Notes: generated from the letters alone by a model not told the origin. A stretch of DNA of 64,000 nucleotides from Apostichopus japonicus (GCF_037975245.1 NC_092561.1:3269001-3333000), one strand, 5' to 3'; counted from the stretch's first letter, positions 37,831-50,178 are shown. Translations and numbers: made by a program.

Positions 37831-38770
37831 ACTGGTTGGGGCGTACTGGTACGCCCCAAAGATATATACAATTTATCATAGGGGTGTATTTCTACTCTAA
37901 ACTGGTTGGGGCGTACTGGTACGCCCCAAAGATATATACAATTTATCATAGTGGTATATTTCAACACTTAACTGGTTGGGGCGTACTGGTACGCCCCAAA
38001 GATATATACAATTTATCATAGTGGTCTATTGCTACACTTAACTGGTTGGGGCGTACTGGTACGCCCCAAAGATATATACAATTTATCATAGTGGTCTATT
38101 GCTACACTTAACTGGTTGGGGCGTACTGGTACGCCCCAAAGATATATACAATTTATCATAGGGGTGTATTTCTACTCTAAACTGGTTGGGGCGTACTGGT
38201 ATGCCCCAAAGATATATACAATTTATCATAGTGGTATATTTCAACACTTAACTGGTTGGGGCGTACTGGTACGCCCCAAAGATATATACAATTTATCATA
38301 GTGGTCTATTGCTACACTTAACTGGTTGGGGCGTACTGGTACGCCCCAAAGATATATACAATTTATCATAGTGGTATATTTCAACACTTAACTGGTTGGG
38401 GCGTACTGGTACGCCCCAAAGATATGTATATAATTAATCATAGTGGTGTATTGCTACACTTAACTGGTTGGGGCGTACTGGTACGCCCCAAAGATATATA
38501 CAATTTATCATAGTGGTCTATTGCTACCCTTAACTGGTTGGGGCGTACTGGTACGCCCCAAAGATAAATACAATTTATCATAGAGGTGCATTTCTACACT
38601 TAACTGGTTGGGGCGTACTGGTACGCCCCAAAGATATATACAATTTATCATAGTGGTGTATTGCTACACTTAACTGGTTGGGGCGTATTGGTACGCCCCA
38701 AAGATAGAACTCATTACAAGTAGAGGTGTATTGCTACACTTAACTGGTTGGGGTGTATTGGAACGCCCCA
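37831..38770 (+). repeat. 70-bp satellite of palindromic units, 14 copies
   Basis: ACTGGTTGGG starts units at 37831, 37901, 37971, 38041, 38111, 38181, 38251, 38321, 38391, 38463, 38533, 38603, 38673 and 38743. Each unit contains TTGGGGCGTAC, TG, GTACGCCCCAA: an 11-bp perfect inverted repeat around two bases. The linker varies, but the palindrome is almost unchanged; only the last units and one at 38201 carry arm changes. The block 37831-38110 is repeated almost exactly at 38111-38390, a four-unit higher-order duplication. It starts 130 bp after the end of the transposase-like pseudogene. Confidence 0.95.
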
Positions 38771-40204
38771 AAGATACAAAAAAAATTGTACAATATATCC
38801 ATTTTGCCCCAAAATGACTATTTATCAAAAAATACTTGTATTTATGTTCGCTTTGGGAAAATCATACCAAAAATAATCATATATTAAATTTTTGCTATGT
38901 TTTGTCAACTTGATTGATAAAAATCTTTGCTTTTGTTAGTAAGTGATGGTTTATTCAAAATTCAGTGAATGTTATGGCTAAATTGCTTAATTTGTTAGTA
39001 TCTGTAACAGCAAACTCTTTTAAGACATCTAATCCACCAGAATAGAGATAAAATGTTTATGTCTGCTCGTTTTACTATGAATTAACAAGGTAACACTGTT
39101 GTGTTAAATTATTCCATGTAAATGGCTATGTATCCTGCATTTCTGAATAAATGTATATTTACAGAATTTTACAAATAAGAAATGTTACATGCAAATAAAT
39201 GAGAAAATACGCAACATATTTCAAATGTCATATTTTTCATGTACTTATACAATGCAAAAACCAGGCCTTGGTTAACAGACCACATTTCAACGTAAAAGGG
39301 TTGAATTCACTCGTACATCTTTCATTTTTCAGCTTTTACTTGGAGAAAAAGTGAAAAGTCATATTTCCTTAATTACCCAAATGTTTCCTAGTCTCTTGTT
39401 ATTTGTTTTAACAAGTGCATTGAAACTATAATAGCTTACTACATGAATATCAAAGGAACACAAACATAAGAAAAACATCTCAAAATATATTGTTCTGATA
39501 GACGATGTAATGCTTTGCTGAAGATTATATAACTAAGTTGAATTCTACACGAAAAAGCCAACGAGAGGCTATCAATTTTACTGCTCGAACTCGTTCTTTG
39601 ACACTCAATAGTGGCGATAGAATATTTTCTGGAGGGCTACACAATTTGAAGGATTGCCAAATCCCGAAACTGCATCTAAAACTTTCACAAACGGCCTTCT
39701 CTGCATAACACGTATTCATTTGAGATTAAATACAGGCAAATGTAATTTACCAAAAGGTAAAAATTTGACTTTTCAGTTTGTCACAAGAGTGAAGGGGATG
39801 GTAGAAACACACCCCTGTAACTCCTGTACAATCCCATCCCCTTTGTGACAAAATGTCAACCAGTTTGGGTTCATGATCATTCCCAGATGACATTTCTTCG
39901 ATCTCAAATTCATTCACGAAGAATATTAAAACAAGTCAATTTACCTTATCTCAATTCAAGGTAATGAAAGCGTAGTAATTAATACATGGAAAAGATTGTA
40001 TGTTTTTATAATATTTCTCCTAATATTAGCTTTCTACGAAGCAACGTATGTACAACACTTACCAAGTATCGTGGCAGTTGTGGTCGTTCTGTTACGTGCA
40101 CGAAAAAATGTCACGTATTACACAACGTACCTCTTAACAAAATTATCATTATACGAAAATTAAAAATATGGATTACTTCTTAGCTGTTTTGACCGTTATG
40201 TCAA
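38771..40204. other. Non-coding, no recognised feature
   Basis: AT-rich sequence. Inverted words TTCACAAGAGTGAAGGGGATGG and CCATCCCCTTTGTGAC flank 39780-39850, a short hairpin. No gene seen. Confidence 0.5.
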
Positions 40205-41520
40205 AAGTTTTGGAACTTGTAACTTTTAATAAAAATTGAATTAAGAAATGTACATTTGTTTGAAGTTTCATTTGATGAAAATATGATTACATGATCCCAG
40301 TACAATAAATAACATAATAATTAATTATCAATAGTAAATAAATACAGAAAATGGAAGTTATTGCCGTTTAGTCAAATGCAATATTAAAGAAAAAATGACG
40401 GAGAAGCTTAAAACACAGTAGCATAAGAGAGCTGTTGGACAATCGAGAATCCAAACAGCTAACATTACAACAGAACAACAGACCGTCAAATAGATATAAT
40501 GGATATTTTGTTAAGAATGCTTCAACATCATCCGACAATGTAAGCTTTCTTTGACTTGTTGTACATAAAATGAAAATAGAAAAAGGAGGGCAAGGGCACG
40601 TGGTCAATAAGTAGGCCAGGAAAGTTTGGGATAAAGAATAATGATTTGCGTTACATTATATACATGAGGAAATATGCAGGCTTCAAAAGAGGGCCGGCGG
40701 GTTACGTTCTCGGGCTCTCCCGCGCCCTGGAGGCCCGTAAACGTAATCTATACATGAATATTCTTTATGGTTATGACTTATATGTCGGGTATTTACATGA
40801 TCTCAGTACAGTCCATTAGCATAATAATCAATTTATCGGTAGTAAATATATACAGAAAATGAACTAGTTTCCATTTATTACAAACGCAATATTTGAGAAA
40901 AATTTACGGAAACTTTAAAACTGTTTTAAACAATATGCTTACAGTTTTGGAACGTGTAACTTTTAATATAAAATAAAAAGGATAATTTGAATTGAATATG
41001 TACATTTGTTGGTTGTTTTATTTGATAAAAAAATTGTTATTTGAATGATCCCAGTACAGTGCATTAGCATACATATGAATTTATCGGTAATTAATATATA
41101 CAGAAAATGAAACTAATTTTCCGTTGATTCAAATTGAGGAACATTTACGGAAGACCTTAAAACTCAGTAGCATATAAGAGAACTGCTTCGGACAATCGAC
41201 AGAACAACATACGGATAGATATAATTCATATTTTTTTAAGAATGCGTTACTATTCAACCGTCGATCGAAACTTTCTTGGTATTCTTGTGCATAAAATGAA
41301 AATAGAAACAGAGGGTTAGTGCCGGGCCCGTGGTCAATAAGGAGGCCAGGGAATTATGGGATAAAGAATAATTTATTCGCATTTCATAATATTCTTGAAG
41401 AAATATAAAGGCTTCAAAAAGAGGGCCGGTGGGTCAAGTTCCCGGGCCCGTCCGCGCAATGGAAGCCCCTAAACGTGATTTATACACGAATATTCTCTAT
41501 GATTATGACTTAAAAATGAA
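40205..41520. repeat. Diverged tandem duplication, about 734-bp offset
   Basis: 40205-40780 is repeated at about 40940-41520 with roughly 75-80 percent similarity by eye. A third partial copy (CAGTACAGTCCATTAGCAT to the TTTACGG words) lies between at 40795-40930. Shared marks include GTGGTCAATAAG, GGCTTCAAAAAGAGGGCCGG and TATTCTTTATGGTTATGACT. It lies directly 3' of the GTPase gene and could include former 3' flanks of duplicated family members, but shows no coding sequence. Confidence 0.7.
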
Positions 41521-42142
41521 AATTTTACTCTGAAAATTGAATGAATGATTTTGAGAATTTTGTAGCGATTGGTTCATAACTTGTAGTTATAAACTTATAC
41601 CATCCCCTCCCTGTGTGTTGTAAATTAAATGGCAAACTTTAATTGTTTTTTGAAGTATCCGAGTGCATAAGTATGTTTACTCACAATTAAGATACCTTAT
41701 TATTTCAGTACATTTTATGTATTTATGATCGCATTTCTTAAAGCAGTGTATTTGTGTTTCGTCTCACTGTTGACATAGGGTAAATATTTATATTGGGGTT
41801 AACAAAGTTTAGATATATCTTTTGTGGTTCGTTCTTGTGGTGATAATTGTATTGAAATCGAACAAGAAAACATCAATAAAATTAACATGTATTTTGAAAA
41901 TAATTTTCGTAAGCAATGAAGTTACTGTGTTGTGCTGAAAATTAACGGAATTTACGCTGATGTTTGCTTTATATTGTAACTCAACAAGTTAATCAAAACT
42001 GAAATTTTGTGAGCCGTAAAATATGTAATTTTCAGCTGTGATCGTTTTTTTACTATGTACACTTGATGGCGGAAGTATAATCGCGATCCCATATTTTGAT
42101 ATTATAGTTTACAGCTATGACTCCGTTTCTACTGTGTATAAT
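41521..42142 (-). other. 3' flank of the GTPase gene
   Basis: AT-rich sequence after the stop codon at 42143. ATTAAA-type words occur on the minus strand near 41640, but no convincing polyadenylation signal can be chosen. Confidence 0.35.
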
Positions 42143-45100
42143 TTATGACTGAACTACTTCGGATTCAGCATCTGACGAGCTCTCAGATTCATCATCTGAC
42201 GAGCTTTCAGATTCATCATCTGAGGGACTATTAGAACTCGCAGAATCTGCTTCTTTGCTCTCCTCAGAATCTGAATCATCCTCCTCATCTGCAACAAGCT
42301 TCTGTTCGTCATTATCGTCCTTAGTGTGTTGGTTTTGATTGGTTCTCATCTCCGTCTTTAATTGTTTATCATCGATTAAGCTTTGTAAAGCTTCTTCTCT
42401 TGTAATATTTAACCAGCTGTTAGGAAACTCTATATCACAGACATCAGAGTACATCTTACTAAAATCTACAAATATCCATTGCCAAAATAGTTTACCAGGA
42501 TCATTTGTAGAAGGAAGAATATCCCAGTCTGGGTAACACTGTTTGTAATCTTTACAATGGAATACTTCACCAGTTATCGTACACATTGCATCAGGAAGTA
42601 GGATGGATGAAGAGCAATCCTCTAATACCAGCCTATTAGTACCAGGGTATGTTTCTCTTGCCATGCCTCTAGGACGATGTAAATGAGAAGAATGTATTTT
42701 ATGACTCTTCATGATATTATCACAGAACAAACCACACATTGGACAGGTTTCCTTACAAACATTCGATAATCCTGCTGCTATTTTCAAGGATGAGCGGTCT
42801 AATTCAGGACAGTCGTCTTCCTCCCGTGGTTCCCATTCATTTATAAGCTCTTTTAAATGACGAGAGACTTCCAGAGGACGAGGATTATCATAGATGTCGT
42901 TTGTACGTCGCACTGACGAGTCTATATTAAATGTCTCCAACAGACGACCGATCCAGTCTTGATATGAGTCAGTATGATTTAAATTGTTCTCCATTGTGGT
43001 CAGATCGTCGCAGATAGTTACAAGAAATCTATCAAATTTTTTCATTTCTGTATCATAACTGTCTGTTTGTAAGTGCTCGCAGTAGTCAAAAGACCATTCC
43101 ATGATGTTACACATATTATCATAAATTAAATCACATCCCCATTCATGCTCAAACACGTCTCGACTTTCGTATTCTAAGACGTCCCAAGGTAAACTCAATC
43201 GTTCAGTAAGTTTACTGTAATCAAAATTCTTTATAAAATGTTCATACTTTTTCTGTAATTCTCTTCTAATGTAGTAATAAAAGACCTCTGATAGGTTGTA
43301 TTCCAAGTCACTTTGCGTTATGAAACTAAAAAACGTTTTTCTCACTATATCAATTTCCTGGTAGAAATAACTATTGTAATTATCATCACTAACCTCTGTA
43401 TACTTAAAAACCTCATTAAATGCCCTACCACATAAGTGCATAAGTCCTTTTGCAATTAAACTATTTGGTAGTTTTATGTCACCTTCTGTCTTTTTCGAAA
43501 GATTTTTTAGTGTTTTTCGCACTAGCAATTGAAAAACATTTCTATCAAAATGCTTTCTCTTTTGACTCTTGAGCTCATCTATCGATGATTCAATAGATAG
43601 TATCATGATATTGATAGCTTTCTGTTTTTCATTTTGAATTATTTCATTTTCCGGCATTTCGCTTTCTCTTTCACTAGGGCCTTTACCTTCTTTGTGAGTA
43701 GTAACTCTATTTTTCATCCAAGCCTTGACCTGCTTATCGTTGATGTACTTTGAACAATCTGATAACTCGATGTGTTTCTCTATTCCTCCTTCCTTTGATA
43801 ATAAATTATGTATATCGCTCCCTATAGCCATATCCCGTGTCATTCTTAACAATAACTTATCACATAACGTTTTAATATCAGACGGCGATATTTGGATTTG
43901 TGTGATACCACTCTCTTGTTTGATTTCTTTCGTCCATTTTATCCACAATTCATCCAGTTCATATTCATATCGGTCTTCATCGAATGTATTTAAGTGCGGT
44001 AATTCCTCAGTAACTGCCCTTGTACTTGCTACTTCTTTGACGTCAGTAATCATTCTCATCAACCATTTTGGTCCCAGATTTGGCAAATTACGTTCAAGTT
44101 TCATAATCTCGTATTCTTCCGTTATCCTTTGCTGTGCCTGTTGTCTTGCATCTTTCACTGCAATATGAATATCCTCCAGGAATCCTTGTTTATGTCTAGA
44201 AATCATGCTCTTGCGAGGATGGTCTAGAACGTACTTTTCTACTAAATCTCTCAGTAGTTTGCTTTGCCTTTCCACTTCGTCTTCTAAATGTGCTATCAAA
44301 TACTCAACACTGCCACCGTTATATACTGCATTTTTGACATTGCTTAGGCAGACATTAGATTTATCCATTATTGCTTGTCTCATTTGCACTATCCATTCAT
44401 TATAATGGAGGCAAAACTGATTGCAATCTACAGCTTTGATACTGTCCTTAAAATTAAAGACAAAGTTTTCCTCTTTAACGGCGCTCCATACATCTCTCAC
44501 GCGACCTGTGAATGTAGATAAGGTTAAATCTGGAGTGATTATTTTATTTCTGATATCTCGTAAAAGTCCTCGTTTTATTTTGATAACTTTCTCTCCATAC
44601 ATATGATTTGGGGGCGCCATTCCTCCGGTCCATAGGCTTGGTACGTACTGCAAATCTTCGTCAAATTTTAAATCTACAACGTCGGAAAACTCTTTATAAC
44701 GACCTTCCAAGCCTTCCTCTTCTGCAGCAAACTTTGTTGCCTCATCGAGTGTTTCTTTAATCTTGTCCATATTGCCTTTATTTCTGTCTGCTGCTGTTAG
44801 ATCGGATACTCGTTGTTGAATTATTTTACATCTGCATTCTAAATCAACTTCCTTCATCCGCATCAGCGCATGCGCAGCTATTTGTAAAATACCGGCCACA
44901 TCCGGACCAATGTTTTCACCACTTATGTTAAATATTGTTACGTTAGCAATACTTCCAGTTCATTATCAAACCTATGGTCATCATGGTCAATAGACTTTAT
45001 TCCTTCAGTGTCAACGATAATGAAATACTTGAAACCCAACTCTTTTGCGAGGTTTTTTTCAATTTTCAGAAATCGAGCGAAGAGACCACGTGTACAACGT

Positions 45101-46519
45101 CCTGCGCGAACGGGAAACCGTAAACCAAACATACTGTTAAGGAGGGTGGATTTACCACTACTCTGAACACCAACGACACTAATTACAAGAACCCTTGGGT
45201 CGTGTAAATGTTCTGTCATTTTGTCAAGAACTGCGGTAATCCACGTTATTGGTACAAACCCAGTGTCACCATCCATTAATTCAAATGGATGCATCTGTAA
45301 TGCTAAACTCATAGCTATCGACGGAAACAAAGGTATATCAGCCGTTTCCTTTGATAGAGCATATTTGTCATAAATATCCATGTATGCCTCGTAAAGTTGA
45401 CCCATCTCTCTTAGAAAATGTTCACTTCCTAAATGTTCACATCTGACTCTCTTCAATACAACATCGTTAGTTTTATCGTCAATGTTCTGGTTTGTCGAAT
45501 GAGACGCATCTATATTCTCACAGCTTGTAATTACTTCTTGTAGCTCTGACCTATTTACTTCTTCAGAGTCTTTGTTTTCTGCTGTAGAGATTAATCTCAT
45601 AGTTTTGGTTGTATCTTCGCTTACTAATTCTTGTATCTTGTCATGAAGAAAACAGAATATGTACTGAGAACGAGCGAAGTTTTTTTCTGTGTCCTTTATA
45701 CCATTGTAAAATATTTTCATCGTCTGTGAAAAGTGATTTTGAAGTTGTGTTTCTCTTTTGTGTTTCTTTCCTGTATTGGTCTTTTCTCTGTGTTTTTCAA
45801 AAGAACAATCTTCCCTAATATTATCTGAATCAAACCGAGTTCTATCTAATTGAACCCACTCCTGCCATGATTCTTGTAGCGGGAAACATTTCTTCTTGAA
45901 TTCTAGACAGCTTTTGAACGGAATACTCTGGAATATATCTTTGATGAATTTCCTTGCATTTTGGTTCTCATTTTTCGCGTCATCAAAATCTATATCGCTG
46001 TCTGAAATTTTAGTCACATTTTCCAGTGTACCGCAAGCTTTACCTCGCTGGTAGCATTGACTTACAAATTGACATAACTTTTGTTCAAGGCAGTTTATTT
46101 GAGTTTCCCCCACAAGTATCGACTGGCTATTTAACAGGGGTCTCATATCCGGGATATTCGTCTCCTTTCCAGTTACTTCGATGAAGAGAGATTTGGCTGA
46201 CGCGCTTTTAACATTTTCAACGTACTTTTCAGAATCTACCTTGTTTACTTCTGAAACAAATGTTATGGTTAAGTCTGCTGTTTTGCAACAAAACTCTGTT
46301 TGGATCGGGAAAGCTCTACAATCTCCTCTTAAATTTAGAAATGTTGTTACATTCTTGATTGTTTCTTTATCTGTGCCCTTCCGAGGGAGAAACCAAATGC
46401 TCTCAACAGTTCCTAATGAATATTTTGGCTTCACTTTGTCACTTTCGCTATTTAAGAAAAAATGATGTAAATCATATCCTTGACACAAAGACAACATGCG
46501 ATTAAGTATTTGTGACTTA
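42143..46519 (-). CDS. Exon 3, main part: VLIG GTPase and C-terminal region
   Basis: Two open frames that overlap functionally. 46519-44938 holds the G domain: P-loop GVQSSGKSTLLN, CTRG as G2, and DTEG as G3, then HRFDNELE. The frame then hits a stop, and the family sequence continues in another frame as ANVTIFNISGEN from about 44935. Against the usual NELATFVIGL...NVT spacing about 13 bases appear lost. 44930-42143 carries APPNHMYGE, a cysteine/histidine cluster (CPMCGLFC...HRPRGM), the family hallmark YPDWDI and a Ser/Asp/Glu-rich tail. Length and order match VLIG C-terminal regions. No introns are visible, as usual for this family. Assembly error at the frameshift is possible. Confidence 0.85.
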
Positions 46520-46790
46520 CACTGTAAAAACACTTGGGTCATTTTTTGACCCAAATTTGACCCAGCAACTTAGTGGAATCTCCACCAGCCCAGGTTTGGG
46601 TCAATTTGACCAAGGATCTGTGTCATTTGACATCTGACCTAAAACTGGGTTATTTTGACCCATACGCTACTTTGACCCATATGTTACTTTAACCCAGCTT
46701 TTGACCCAGTGGTTAGTGCAATCTCCACCAGCCCAGCAGATTGGGTCAAATAAATTGACCACGTAAATGGGTCAAAGCTGAATTTACATT
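46520..46790. repeat. Subterminal TGGGTCA repeats of the exon-3 transposon
   Basis: TGGGTCA/TGACCCA occurs many times in both orientations, and CAATCTCCACCAGCCCAG occurs twice. The same words appear at the opposite end (50020-50178). Dense subterminal motifs of this type are often transposase binding sites; that role is inferred. Confidence 0.7.
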
Positions 46791-48160
46791 TGCAGTTGCA
46801 GGAAGTCTATAAAAGAAATGACATAAGACTTCGATTCCTAAAGATAAATTAATTTATTCAAATCACAAAGTGGTGTTACAATAAAGCATGCAATTTCTTC
46901 TATTTCACATATAATTATCGATATTCGTTTTGTTTTATTCCAACTAGAACATCATAGTAACAGTAAAAATCAGAGTAATGTGATACTCATAAAACTAAAC
47001 AAACAATGAACACAAGAACATAGGCTAAGGCTAATGTACCAATTGAGAATCATTGGAAATTAAGCAATGTTCCTAAAAATCCTGACATACTTAACTGAAA
47101 AAAACTGATCATTTATTCATGTGCGCAAACTTTAGTTCACTGAGGAATATGTTCTGTACTACTTGAAGGACTTTAATTGTTGATCTCACAGCTAGGTTTG
47201 CTGCAGTGTTTGTAATCGAGATTGGAGCATGCACTCACTCTCTACTTGTATCCTTAGTCACTGTAGTAATTTGATTATTAGCTAGCATTTCTAATTGTTT
47301 TTAAAGAACATAAATAAACAACATTCCATAGTTATCAATTGTATAAAATGTTAGGTATACAAAGAAGACATGTAGTACATCAATGGTGGCTGTAAGAAAT
47401 CAAATATTTTGGAAAGCTCAATGTTTGGTGGGGGCTTTGTCATGGTCAAAAGTCAAAGACAATATCAAACATATTTTGCAGTGGGTTGGTGGGGCAAGAC
47501 AAACCCTATGGCCAGCTGCCAATTAATAAAATCTTGCAAGCATATCCCAAAGGTGATAATTTCCTCAGTAGTCCTTGTACCAAAACAGCATTAGATTTGA
47601 ATGAGGAACAGCTGTTTATAACATACAGTACAAGACTTATAATCACTGAAAAGTCATCAATAAATGGAAACACTGTGAATGAATATTTTTGCACCACCAA
47701 TATGTTACAATATGTATTAAATTTTCAGTTGCTCAGGCAAAAAATGTACATCAGTCATGCTTTTGGCTACTGTGCATGTATGATGTATGGAAGAACACTA
47801 GTTTTGCACCACTGTTTGTGAGGCAGTTCTGCTTCTTTAGTCCATCTAAACTTAACAATAACAAATACCAAATGAAACTTAAACCCTTGTTCAAGGTAAT
47901 ATAACATGCAAACATAAATAGCAAACAACTTTGTCACATTATGTAAATTAAAAAAACCTCATGTAATCATCCCATCATGTTAATGACCATCAGCTAAGTG
48001 TTAACCTAATGTTGCACTGCCCAAGGTTTACAGGAGATATGTTCATATCCCTTATGTGTTTTGAGAAAATTATACGATAAAAGGTTACAATGTATAAAAA
48101 ACCAAATAAATCATATTAAACACTACTTTTGACAAAATTGTTTACATACCTTTTTTTCTC
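46791..48160. other. Transposon interior, non-coding
   Basis: AT-rich sequence inside the exon-3 transposon. Open frames at 47409-47904 (plus) and 47506-47700 (minus) match nothing known. Confidence 0.5.
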
Positions 48161-48490
48161 TTACTGACTACTTAAAAAAGCAGGTAGGCTTCTTACTGAA
48201 GGGGATGTCGAAACCTTTCCTTTCCCTTCACTAAGCTTAAAGAGGAATTTGTGTATAAATTCCCAGGTTGTTTGACACTGGCAGGGGTAGGCTATGTCAA
48301 ACAAGTACAATGATTTGAAACAAATATCAAAAGCTGCAATCAAATCTGTTTCTGGCAGAGCAACCCCTTCGATGATCACAAATGACTGAGTCGGATACCT
48401 TCTATCACCAAATGTAAGGACGAATGGCTGCTTTCGAGTTCTATCTCGCTTAAGCTCATCTTCCATGAATTGAGGAAGATTGGTCCCAAC
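48161..48490 (-). CDS. Transposon-borne terminal exon, SAMD3-like C-terminal module
   Basis: After a good acceptor (TTTCTTTCTTCCAAAG) a frame of 109 codons runs to a stop at 48161. It contains QPFVLTFGDRRYPTQSFVII, EGVALPETDLIAAFDICFKS and FDIAYPCQCQTTWEFIHKFL. This arrangement, an invariant E-G followed by an aliphatic segment and a YP...Q...TW/TF...I end, is the C-terminal module of the many fish and invertebrate predicted proteins auto-named SAM-domain-containing protein 3-like, which are largely transposon-derived (recalled). A possible preceding exon at about 48899-48985 (KIARKRSHAFKKQEATQKEV) does not join in phase. Function unknown. Confidence 0.55.
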   Translation of the reverse strand, partial: VGTNLPQFMEDELKRDRTRKQPFVLTFGDRRYPTQSFVIIEGVALPETDLIAAFDICFKSLYLFDIAYPCQCQTTWEFIHKFLFKLSEGKGKVSTSPSVRSLPAFLSSQ

Positions 48491-49175
48491 CTTTGGAAGA
48501 AAGAAAAGCATGCTTTCAATGCACACTTAATTCTGTTGTCACTAATTTAAACAATTAGAAAATCTTTTCACTTGAATCATTACCATAGCAGATTTAAGAT
48601 TCTGTTGACCTCAAATGACCTTGGACCTCCATGAAAAAATAGAGGGATCATCTACTCACAAAGGGCTACCTACATACTAAGTTTAAGGTTCAAGCAACTT
48701 AACTTGGTACCTGACTGTTATAAGTGAAAAATCATCATGACATTTCATGCGATTTAATTACTGTACATACCAGTAGGAATGACTGAGGATGTAGGAATAT
48801 CAGTTACTTAGCCTACACAGTTAAAAGAAATTGACCCATATCCCTTACTGAGTATATTGTATGTAGACTGTTCAAGATAATGGTATTAGTACCTTTTGGA
48901 TCTGTTTTTATGTTGAACTTTACAGGCGTAGGCTTCTTTACTTCTTTCTGTGTTGCTTCTTGTTTCTTAAAGGCATGGGATCGTTTTCGGGCAATCTTTC
49001 CTCAAGACAGTCTGCAGCATAGCCTGTAGCAGGATGTTTCCCATGGGCTTTTGTGTACCATGCTACCTATAGTCCACAGATAAAAATAGGACATATATAG
49101 TTAACTTCAATTGTTCAATTACACCGACTATAGTCTTGGCAAAGACTGTTTGTTGGAGTATATCATATTTTACTG

Positions 49176-49410
49176 CAGTGGCATAACCAGTAGGGGGAAA
49201 GCCCCCAATTGGTCACCCCCATCCGCCCCAAATTGACATACAAGTAAATTAGTAAGATAGAAATGATGAACCATTTTACATCTTGTCCACCCCTTAAATA
49301 CAAGAATTTTATCCCTCCCCTTACACCCCTTCCCCATATCTTGTCCCCCTCCCATTGCACAGACCCTTCAGCTCTCCCCACCCCCACTAAAAAGTCTGAT
49401 TATGCTACTG
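49176..49410. mobile_element. hAT MITE nested in the exon-3 transposon
   Basis: Ends CAGTGGCATAACCAG and, inverted, CAGTAGCATAATCAG, 235 bp long. Flanks are TTTTACTG (49168-49175) and TTTTACTA (49411-49418), an 8-bp target duplication with one mismatch. No coding capacity. Confidence 0.8.
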
Positions 49411-49639
49411 TTTTACTACATTTAATAGCACACTGTTAACTCTCTGTTCAGCAAGATAGCTATTAACAAGTAACATTATACTAGTCTTAGCCTCTAACGT
49501 TATATTTAGTTAAACTTACGTAGTGAGGTTAGGCCTATGCTTTATCAAAGACCAAACGTTAGGTCTAACATTACAGCTATCTATGTATCACTATCAGTAT
49601 CACTATCACTGTATCAGGGTAATTATGGGCTTGTCTGAA

Positions 49640-49755
49640 CCACGGCGCTCGCAACACTAATATGTTACTTAGGCCTAGCCTATCATCATATCTACAATGG
49701 CATACTATAATATAGTATTTAACTAATTAACGTTGCGAGCGCCTGTGGCCTGAAC
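49640..49755. repeat. Short inverted repeat
   Basis: GGCGCTCGCAAC near 49648 pairs with GTTGCGAGCGCC near 49733 around about 70 bases. The GC-rich arms stand out from the AT-rich surroundings. Possibly a small MITE; no clear target duplication. Confidence 0.4.
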
Positions 49756-49802
49756 TAGTCAGCATACTTTGGCGTATATTTACCTTTGAATATTGGTATT
49801 TA

Positions 49803-49850
49803 CATTGGCAAACCCCAGTCATCAAGGATGGAACTAACAAACGTGTCCAT
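49803..49850 (-). CDS. Transposon-borne first exon, SAM-domain start
   Basis: An ATG at 49850 opens a 16-codon frame, MDTFVSSILDDWGLPM, that runs into a GTAAAT donor-like site within the last codon. SAMD3-like transposon proteins typically start with M-x-x-F-V-x-x-I-L-x-x-WGL as the first helix of a SAM domain. It lies at the promoter-proximal end of the transposon, on the same strand as the terminal exon at 48161-48490. The rest of the SAM domain is missing, in line with internal deletion. Confidence 0.4.
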
Positions 49851-50178
49851 TTTCAGAGCCCATCAAAGTTTTTGATTCAACTTAGACTGCCTTCTTGGTC
49901 CTGAATTTACGTATGGTTTGTAGATTTGTGTGACGGTGTTCAGCTGTCGTCTACGAAAGGCGTCATGCAAAAACGCTGATAGTGGTCACATGACATAACT
50001 TATCCAATGAGAAAAGTCTTTGAGAGTGACCCAGTGCAAAAAGTCAAACTTTCATCGAGCTATTTCACAATTTCAAACAATCTTGCGTAATAACTCAACC
50101 AATACGACCCATTTCTGGGTACAGTATGGCTGACTCAGCAGATGGGTCACACAAAATGACCCAGGTGTTTTTACAGTG

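Larger units (their letters stand above)
46520..50178 (-). mobile_element. DNA transposon inserted in exon 3
   Basis: Terminal inverted repeats begin CACTGTAAAAACAC on both sides and continue as (C/T)TGGGTCATTTT; the dinucleotide TA lies at both junctions (46518-46519 and 50179-50180). Removing the element and one TA joins the host codons exactly (GDVYIS to KSQILNRML), so the duplication is TA and the insertion was precise. Subterminal regions are crowded with TGGGTCA and its complement. TA duplication points to the Tc1/mariner-like or ISL2EU-like groups, but no DDE transposase is present. It carries pieces of an SAM-containing open frame on the minus strand, so it appears to be an internally deleted copy. 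Confidence 0.85.

Noticed and set aside
37831-38770. CRISPR-like array
   Set aside because: Regular 70-bp spacing and palindromes, but linkers are variants of one sequence rather than unique spacers, and the DNA is animal nuclear.
42339-46465. Plus-strand frames within the GTPase exon (for example 43725-44168)
   Set aside because: They are antisense shadows of a well-supported coding exon.
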